From Pseudomonas cuatrocienegasensis (GTDB taxonomy: Bacteria; Pseudomonadota; Gammaproteobacteria; Pseudomonadales; Pseudomonadaceae), in NCBI RefSeq assembly GCF_900110925.1, contig NZ_FOFP01000010.1, positions 144,133 to 208,132 of the forward strand: a DNA stretch of 64,000 nucleotides, read 5' to 3'. Positions 59,273 to 64,000 of the stretch are shown piece after piece. Position 1 is the first letter of the stretch. Every line of letters begins with the position of its first letter. A program made the position numbers and the translations under genes. The notes beneath the pieces are model-generated. The model worked only from the letters and a program-made list of their open reading frames with translations, was not told the DNA's origin and searched no databases.

Positions 59273-61918
59273 ATGCAAGACCTCGATCCCATCGAAACCC
59301 AGGAATGGCTGGACGCCCTTGAGTCCGTACTCGACAAGGAAGGCGAAGAGCGCGCGCATTACCTGATGACCCGCCTGGGTGAACTGGCAACGCGCAGCGG
59401 TTCGCAGCTGCCTTACGCCATCACCACGCCGTACCGCAACACCATTCCGGTCACCCACGAAGCACGCATGCCTGGCGACCTGTTCATGGAACGCCGCATT
59501 CGCTCGCTGGTGCGCTGGAACGCCCTGGCCATGGTGATGCGTACCAACCTGAAAGACTCAGACTTGGGCGGTCACATCTCCAGCTTCGCCTCCTCGGCGA
59601 CGCTGTATGACATCGGCTTCAACTACTTCTTCCAGGCTCCAACTGAGGAGCACGGCGGCGACCTGATTTTCTTCCAGGGTCACGCCTCGCCCGGCGTTTA
59701 CGCCCGTGCGTTCATGGAAGGCCGCATCAGCGAAGAGCAGATGAACAACTTCCGCCAGGAAGTCGATGGCCAAGGCCTGTCGTCCTACCCGCACCCCTGG
59801 CTGATGCCGGACTTCTGGCAGTTCCCGACCGTCTCCATGGGTCTGGGCCCGATCCAGGCGATCTACCAGGCACGCTTTATGAAGTACCTGGAAGCGCGTG
59901 GCTTTATCCCAGCCGGCAAGCAGAAGGTCTGGTGCTTTATGGGCGACGGCGAGTGCGACGAGCCGGAATCCCTCGGCGCGATCTCCCTGGCTGGCCGCGA
60001 GAAGCTGGACAACCTGATCTTCGTCATCAACTGCAACCTGCAGCGCCTCGACGGCCCAGTGCGCGGTAACGGCAAGATCATCCAGGAGCTCGAAGGCGTG
60101 TTCCGTGGCGGTGGCTGGAACGTCAACAAAGTGGTCTGGGGCCGTTTCTGGGACCCGCTGCTGGCTAAGGACGTCGACGGCATCCTGCAGCGCCGCATGG
60201 ACGAAGTCATCGACGGCGAATACCAGAACTACAAGGCCAAGGACGGTGCATTCGTCCGTGAGCACTTCTTCAACTCGCCGGAACTCAAGGCGATGGTTGC
60301 CGATCTGTCCGACGACGAGATCTGGAAGCTCAACCGTGGCGGCCACGACCCGTACAAGGTCTATGCGGCCTACCACCAGGCGGTCAACCACAAAGAGCAG
60401 CCGACCGTGATCCTGGCCAAGACCGTCAAGGGTTATGGCACCGGCGCCGGTGAAGCGAAGAACACCGCGCACAACACCAAGAAGGTCGATGTCGACAGCC
60501 TCAAGCAGTTCCGCGACCGCTTCGACATTCCAGTCAAGGACGAGGAGCTGGAAAACCTGCCGTTCCTCAAGCCGGAAGAAGGCAGCGCCGAAGCCCGTTA
60601 CCTGAGCGAACGCCGCACCGCCCTCGGTGGTTTCGTGCCGCAGCGCCGGGCCAAGAGCTTCAGCATCCCGACACCCCCGCTGGACACCCTCAAGGCCATC
60701 CTCGATGGCTCGGGCGACCGTGAAATCTCCACCACCATGGCCTTCGTGCGTATCCTCGCGCAACTGGTCAAGGACAAGGACATCGGCCAGCGCATCGTCC
60801 CGATCATCCCGGACGAAGCCCGTACCTTCGGTATGGAAGGCATGTTCCGTCAGTTGGGCATCTACTCCTCGGTCGGCCAGCTGTATGAGCCGGTGGATAA
60901 AGACCAGGTGATGTTCTACCGCGAGGACAAGAAGGGCCAGATCCTCGAGGAAGGCATCAACGAAGCCGGCGCCATGAGCTCCTTCATTGCCGCAGGTACG
61001 TCGTACTCCAGCCACAACCAGCCGATGCTGCCGTTCTACATCTTCTATTCGATGTTCGGCTTCCAACGCATTGGCGACCTGGCCTGGGCCGCTGGCGACA
61101 GCCGCACCCGTGGCTTCCTGATCGGCGGCACCGCCGGGCGTACCACGCTGAACGGCGAAGGCCTGCAGCACGAGGACGGCCACAGCCACATGCTGGCGGC
61201 GACCATCCCCAACTGCCGCACCTATGATCCGACCTACGGCTACGAGCTGGCGGTGATCATCCAGGACGGCATGAAGAAGATGACCGAAGAGCAACAGGAC
61301 GTCTTCTACTACATCACCGTGATGAACGAGTCCTACCAGCAGCCCGCCATGCCGGCGGGTGTCGAGGAAGGCATCATCAAGGGCATGTACCTGCTCGAAG
61401 AAGACAAGAAGGAAGCCGCGCACCATGTGCAGCTCCTCGGCTCCGGCACCATCCTGCGCGAAGTACGCGAAGCGGCGAAGATCCTGCGTGACGAGTTCAA
61501 CGTCGCGGCAGACGTGTGGAGCGTCACCAGCTTCAACGAGCTGCGCCGCGACGGCCTGGCCGTGGAGCGCAGCAACCGCCTGCACCCGGCGCAGAAGCCC
61601 AAGCAGACCTACGTGGAAGAGTGCCTGGGCGGCCGCCAAGGCCCGGTGATTGCCTCTACCGACTACATGAGGCTGTTCGCCGAACAGATTCGTCAGTGGG
61701 TACCGAGCAAAGAGTTCAAGGTCCTGGGTACCGACGGTTTCGGTCGCAGTGACAGCCGCAAGAAGCTGCGTCACTTCTTTGAAGTAGACCGCAACTGGGT
61801 CGTGCTGGCCGCGCTCGAAGCGCTGGCTGACCGGGGTGATATCGAACCGAAAGTGGTGGCCGAAGCCATCGTCAAGTTCGGCATCGACCCGGACAAACGC
61901 AACCCACTGGACTGCTAA
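59273..61918 (+). CDS. aceE: pyruvate dehydrogenase E1 component, homodimeric
   Basis: An 881-residue TPP-dependent enzyme that decarboxylates pyruvate and acetylates the lipoyl groups of AceF. The TPP motif runs from GDGECDEPES to INCN. The ATG at 59273 (MQDLDPIETQEWLD) has GGAG before it; an open frame from 59102 is upstream noise. The 5' leader carries the paired operator sites. AceF follows after 11 bp. Confidence 0.97.
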   Translation: MQDLDPIETQEWLDALESVLDKEGEERAHYLMTRLGELATRSGSQLPYAITTPYRNTIPVTHEARMPGDLFMERRIRSLVRWNALAMVMRTNLKDSDLGGHISSFASSATLYDIGFNYFFQAPTEEHGGDLIFFQGHASPGVYARAFMEGRISEEQMNNFRQEVDGQGLSSYPHPWLMPDFWQFPTVSMGLGPIQAIYQARFMKYLEARGFIPAGKQKVWCFMGDGECDEPESLGAISLAGREKLDNLIFVINCNLQRLDGPVRGNGKIIQELEGVFRGGGWNVNKVVWGRFWDPLLAKDVDGILQRRMDEVIDGEYQNYKAKDGAFVREHFFNSPELKAMVADLSDDEIWKLNRGGHDPYKVYAAYHQAVNHKEQPTVILAKTVKGYGTGAGEAKNTAHNTKKVDVDSLKQFRDRFDIPVKDEELENLPFLKPEEGSAEARYLSERRTALGGFVPQRRAKSFSIPTPPLDTLKAILDGSGDREISTTMAFVRILAQLVKDKDIGQRIVPIIPDEARTFGMEGMFRQLGIYSSVGQLYEPVDKDQVMFYREDKKGQILEEGINEAGAMSSFIAAGTSYSSHNQPMLPFYIFYSMFGFQRIGDLAWAAGDSRTRGFLIGGTAGRTTLNGEGLQHEDGHSHMLAATIPNCRTYDPTYGYELAVIIQDGMKKMTEEQQDVFYYITVMNESYQQPAMPAGVEEGIIKGMYLLEEDKKEAAHHVQLLGSGTILREVREAAKILRDEFNVAADVWSVTSFNELRRDGLAVERSNRLHPAQKPKQTYVEECLGGRQGPVIASTDYMRLFAEQIRQWVPSKEFKVLGTDGFGRSDSRKKLRHFFEVDRNWVVLAALEALADRGDIEPKVVAEAIVKFGIDPDKRNPLDC

Positions 61919-61929
61919 GGAGACGCACT

Positions 61930-63561
61930 GTGAGCGAATTAATCCGCGTACCCGATATCGGCGGTGGCGAAGGCGAAGTTATCGAACTGTTCGTCAAGGT
62001 TGGCGACCGTATCGAAGCCGACCAGAGCATTCTCACGCTTGAGTCGGACAAGGCCAGCATGGAAGTGCCGGCCCCTAAAGCCGGCGTGATCAAGAGCCTG
62101 AAAGTGAAACTGGGCGACCGCCTGAAAGAAGGCGACGAGCTGTTCGATCTGGAGGTCGAGGGCGACAGCGCAGCGGCCGCTCCGGCGCCTGCAGCAGCAC
62201 CGGCTGCCGAAGCGCCGAAGGCCGCCGAGGCTGCTGCTCCGGCACCTGCCGCGGCTGCACCCGCCGCCAGCAGCGTGCAGGACGTGCATGTGCCGGATAT
62301 CGGTTCGGACGGCAAAGCCAAGATCATCGAAGTGCTGGTCAAGGTCGGCGACAGCGTCGAAGCCGATCAGTCGCTGATCACCCTGGAGTCGGACAAGGCC
62401 AGCATGGAAATCCCCTCGCCGGCTGCCGGCGTGGTGGAAAGCATTGGCATCAAACTGGATGATGAAGTCGGCACCGGTGATTTCATCCTCAAGCTGAAAG
62501 TCGCAGGCGGCGATGCCGCTGCGGCGCCCGCACCAGCGGCCAAGGCCGAAGCTGCACAGGCCCCCGCCGCACCGGCTGAAAAGCCCGCTGCCGCTGCGCA
62601 AGCTGCGCCGGCACCTACGCCTGCTGCCCCCGCTCCGGCGCCAGCCGGCGGCAAAGTGCATGCAGGCCCGGCCGTGCGTCAGTTGGCGCGCGACTTTGGC
62701 GTCGACCTGGGTGCCGTAGCCGGTACCGGCCCGAAAGGCCGCATCCTCAAGGAAGACGTGCAGGCGCACGTCAAGGCGATGATGCAGAAAGCCAAGGAAG
62801 CGCCCGCTGGCGCGACCGGTGGCGCCGGCATTCCGCCGATCCCGACCGTGGACTTCAGCAAGTTCGGTGAAGTCGAAGAAGTGGCCATGACCCGCCTGAT
62901 GCAGGTCGGCGCCGCTAACCTGCACCGCAGCTGGCTGAACGTGCCCCACGTGACCCAGTTCGACTCGGCCGATATCACCGAGCTGGAAGCCTTCCGCGTC
63001 GCCCAGAAAGCCGTGGCCGAGAAGGCGGGCGTCAAGCTCACCGTCCTGCCGCTGCTGCTCAAGGCCTGCGCCTACCTGCTCAAGGAGCTGCCGGACTTCA
63101 ACAGTTCGCTGGCGCCGAGCGGCAAGGCGATCATTCGCAAGAAGTACGTGCACATCGGCTTTGCCGTCGATACTCCGGACGGCCTGCTGGTCCCGGTGAT
63201 CAAGAACGTCGACCAGAAGAGCCTGCTGCAACTGGCTGCCGAAGCCGCGGCGCTGGCTGAAAAAGCCCGCACCAAGAAGCTCTCGGCCGATGACATGCAG
63301 GGCGCCTGCTTCACCATCTCCAGCCTCGGCCACATTGGCGGCACCGGCTTCACGCCGATCGTCAACGCGCCGGAAGTGGCGATCCTCGGTGTCAGCAAGG
63401 CAACCATCCAGCCGGTTTGGGATGGCAAAGCCTTCCAGCCCAAGCTGATGCTGCCGCTGTCGCTGTCCTACGATCACCGGGTGATCAACGGCGCCGCCGC
63501 CGCGCGCTTCACCAAGCGCCTGGGCGATGTGCTCACCGACATCCGCACCATGCTGCTGTAA
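61930..63561 (+). CDS. aceF: pyruvate dehydrogenase E2, dihydrolipoyl acetyltransferase
   Basis: A 543-residue core subunit. Two lipoyl domains with ESDKASMEV (Lys41) and ESDKASMEI (Lys156) are joined by Ala/Pro-rich linkers, followed by a peripheral-subunit binding domain (VRQLARDFGVDLGAVAGTG) and the catalytic domain with DHRVINGAA near the C-terminus. GTG start with AAGGAG ahead. Length and two-lipoyl layout match P. aeruginosa AceF. Confidence 0.97.
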   Translation: MSELIRVPDIGGGEGEVIELFVKVGDRIEADQSILTLESDKASMEVPAPKAGVIKSLKVKLGDRLKEGDELFDLEVEGDSAAAAPAPAAAPAAEAPKAAEAAAPAPAAAAPAASSVQDVHVPDIGSDGKAKIIEVLVKVGDSVEADQSLITLESDKASMEIPSPAAGVVESIGIKLDDEVGTGDFILKLKVAGGDAAAAPAPAAKAEAAQAPAAPAEKPAAAAQAAPAPTPAAPAPAPAGGKVHAGPAVRQLARDFGVDLGAVAGTGPKGRILKEDVQAHVKAMMQKAKEAPAGATGGAGIPPIPTVDFSKFGEVEEVAMTRLMQVGAANLHRSWLNVPHVTQFDSADITELEAFRVAQKAVAEKAGVKLTVLPLLLKACAYLLKELPDFNSSLAPSGKAIIRKKYVHIGFAVDTPDGLLVPVIKNVDQKSLLQLAAEAAALAEKARTKKLSADDMQGACFTISSLGHIGGTGFTPIVNAPEVAILGVSKATIQPVWDGKAFQPKLMLPLSLSYDHRVINGAAAARFTKRLGDVLTDIRTMLL

Positions 63562-63601
63562 CACCGCTTTAAACTTTCGAGCACGCCACGCTCGTATCCT
63601 C

Positions 63602-63631
63602 AACCCCGCTTACATAGGCGGGGTTTTTTTT
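63602..63631 (+). terminator. Rho-independent terminator after aceF
   Basis: AACCCCGC pairs with GCGGGGTT around an eight-base loop, followed by a run of T. It lies 40 bp after the aceF stop and ends the aceEF transcript. Confidence 0.92.
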
Positions 63632-63658
63632 ACCCTCAGGACAAGCATGGCAACAGAC

Positions 63659-64000
63659 TGTAGTGGTCTACTAAACCCGGACACCCATTTAAGGTGAGAA
63701 TGCTCGCCATAAGAGAGGTGTCTGATGACCAAACAACGCCGTACGTTTACTCCTGAGTTCAAACGCGAGGCAGCCAGCCTGGTACTCGACCAAGGCTACA
63801 GTCATACCGATGCAGCCCGCTCGCTCGGGTTGGTTGAGTCGGCCTTGCGCCGATGGGTAAGCCAGCTTCAACAAGAGAGAAACGGTGTAACCCCGACCAG
63901 CAAAGCGCTGACACCCGAGCAGCAAAAGATCCAAGAACTGGAAGCCCGGATCAACCGGCTGGAGCGGGAAAAGTCGATCCTAAAAAAGGCCACCGCGCTC
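63659..64000 (+). mobile_element. IS3-family insertion sequence, left end (cut by window)
   Basis: The left end starts near TGTAGTGGTCTACTAAACCC, the style of IS3-family terminal inverted repeats of the IS51-like group (subgroup is inference). It lies 28 bp after the aceF terminator. The right end and second ORF are outside the window. A slippery A6G run at 63982-63988 fits programmed -1 frameshifting between orfA and orfB. Confidence 0.82.
63725..64000 (+). CDS. IS3-family transposase OrfA (partial)
   Basis: The first 92 codons of OrfA, open to the window edge. The N-terminal helix-turn-helix (FTPEFKREAASLVLDQG through ALRRWV) binds the terminal repeats, and the following helix (KIQELEARINRLEREKSIL) is a leucine zipper for dimer formation. 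GAGG eight bases before the ATG. OrfB with the DDE catalytic domain should follow, reached by frameshift at the A6G run. Nothing suggests it is broken so far. Confidence 0.88.
   Translation, partial: MTKQRRTFTPEFKREAASLVLDQGYSHTDAARSLGLVESALRRWVSQLQQERNGVTPTSKALTPEQQKIQELEARINRLEREKSILKKATAL

Noticed and set aside
59558..61774. A 738-codon open frame on the minus strand inside aceE
   Set aside because: It mirrors the aceE codons; the sense frame is a full family match and GC-rich codon bias alone opens the antisense frame.

Overview
The window is GC-rich chromosomal DNA of a gammaproteobacterium and almost certainly a Pseudomonas, probably of the aeruginosa/mendocina/oleovorans side of the genus. 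The support is gene order: as recalled from family knowledge, the genes follow the P. aeruginosa PAO1 order from about PA4955 to PA5016 (rhdA, psd, a PilZ-like gene, fimX, serB, topoisomerase IV genes, cpdA, nudF, thiC, tolC, waaA, hldE, msbA, LPS core genes, waaF, ilvE, glnE, aceE, aceF), with several replacements and one large missing block. No rRNA, tRNA or CRISPR array was seen.

Layout. 0-10.4 kb: HDOD protein, rhodanese RhdA, phosphatidylserine decarboxylase, a PilZ-like protein, the twitching-motility regulator FimX, then the divergent pair serB / SerB-linked membrane protein. 10.6-19.9 kb: a leftward block with a PqiC-like lipoprotein, parC, an aspartyl protease, a phytase-like esterase, parE, yqiA, cpdA, a DUF1249 protein and nudF. 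20-24.4 kb: an RsiV-like lipoprotein, then thiC and the pyrimidine transporter cytX behind a TPP riboswitch. 24.4-32.5 kb: tolC and waaA bracketed by two inverted copies of a 269-284 bp MITE-like element, then a LysR/SMR pair, an FAD oxidoreductase, an aldo/keto reductase and a degenerate Nudix-like protein. 32.5-54.9 kb: hldE and msbA, then a long LPS core locus. 55-63.6 kb: ilvE, glnE and the pyruvate dehydrogenase genes aceE-aceF. From 63.66 kb an IS3-family element runs off the end of the window.

How the genes work together. hldE makes ADP-heptose, waaA adds Kdo, waaC and waaF add heptoses, waaG and other glycosyltransferases extend the core, at least five kinase-like proteins (six kinase-like domains) phosphorylate it or look as if they do, a carbamoyltransferase decorates it, MsbA flips lipid A-core and a WaaL-like ligase caps it. 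The core locus differs from the PAO1 layout in the middle: a PP-loop ATPase-like protein beside a pyruvyl transferase, a GT2 enzyme, a two-domain glycosyltransferase fusion, a degenerate GT9-like protein and a GT with a DXD motif. These are the best candidates for undescribed chemistry. The best non-coding signals are the TA-flanked structured MITE, a 158 bp palindrome between ilvE and waaF, and two GntR-type operators 52 bp apart before aceE.

Many long antisense reading frames in this GC-rich DNA are shadows of real genes and were left out. Start codons were re-chosen from ribosome binding sites, overlaps and family starts. Three genes appear to use TTG.
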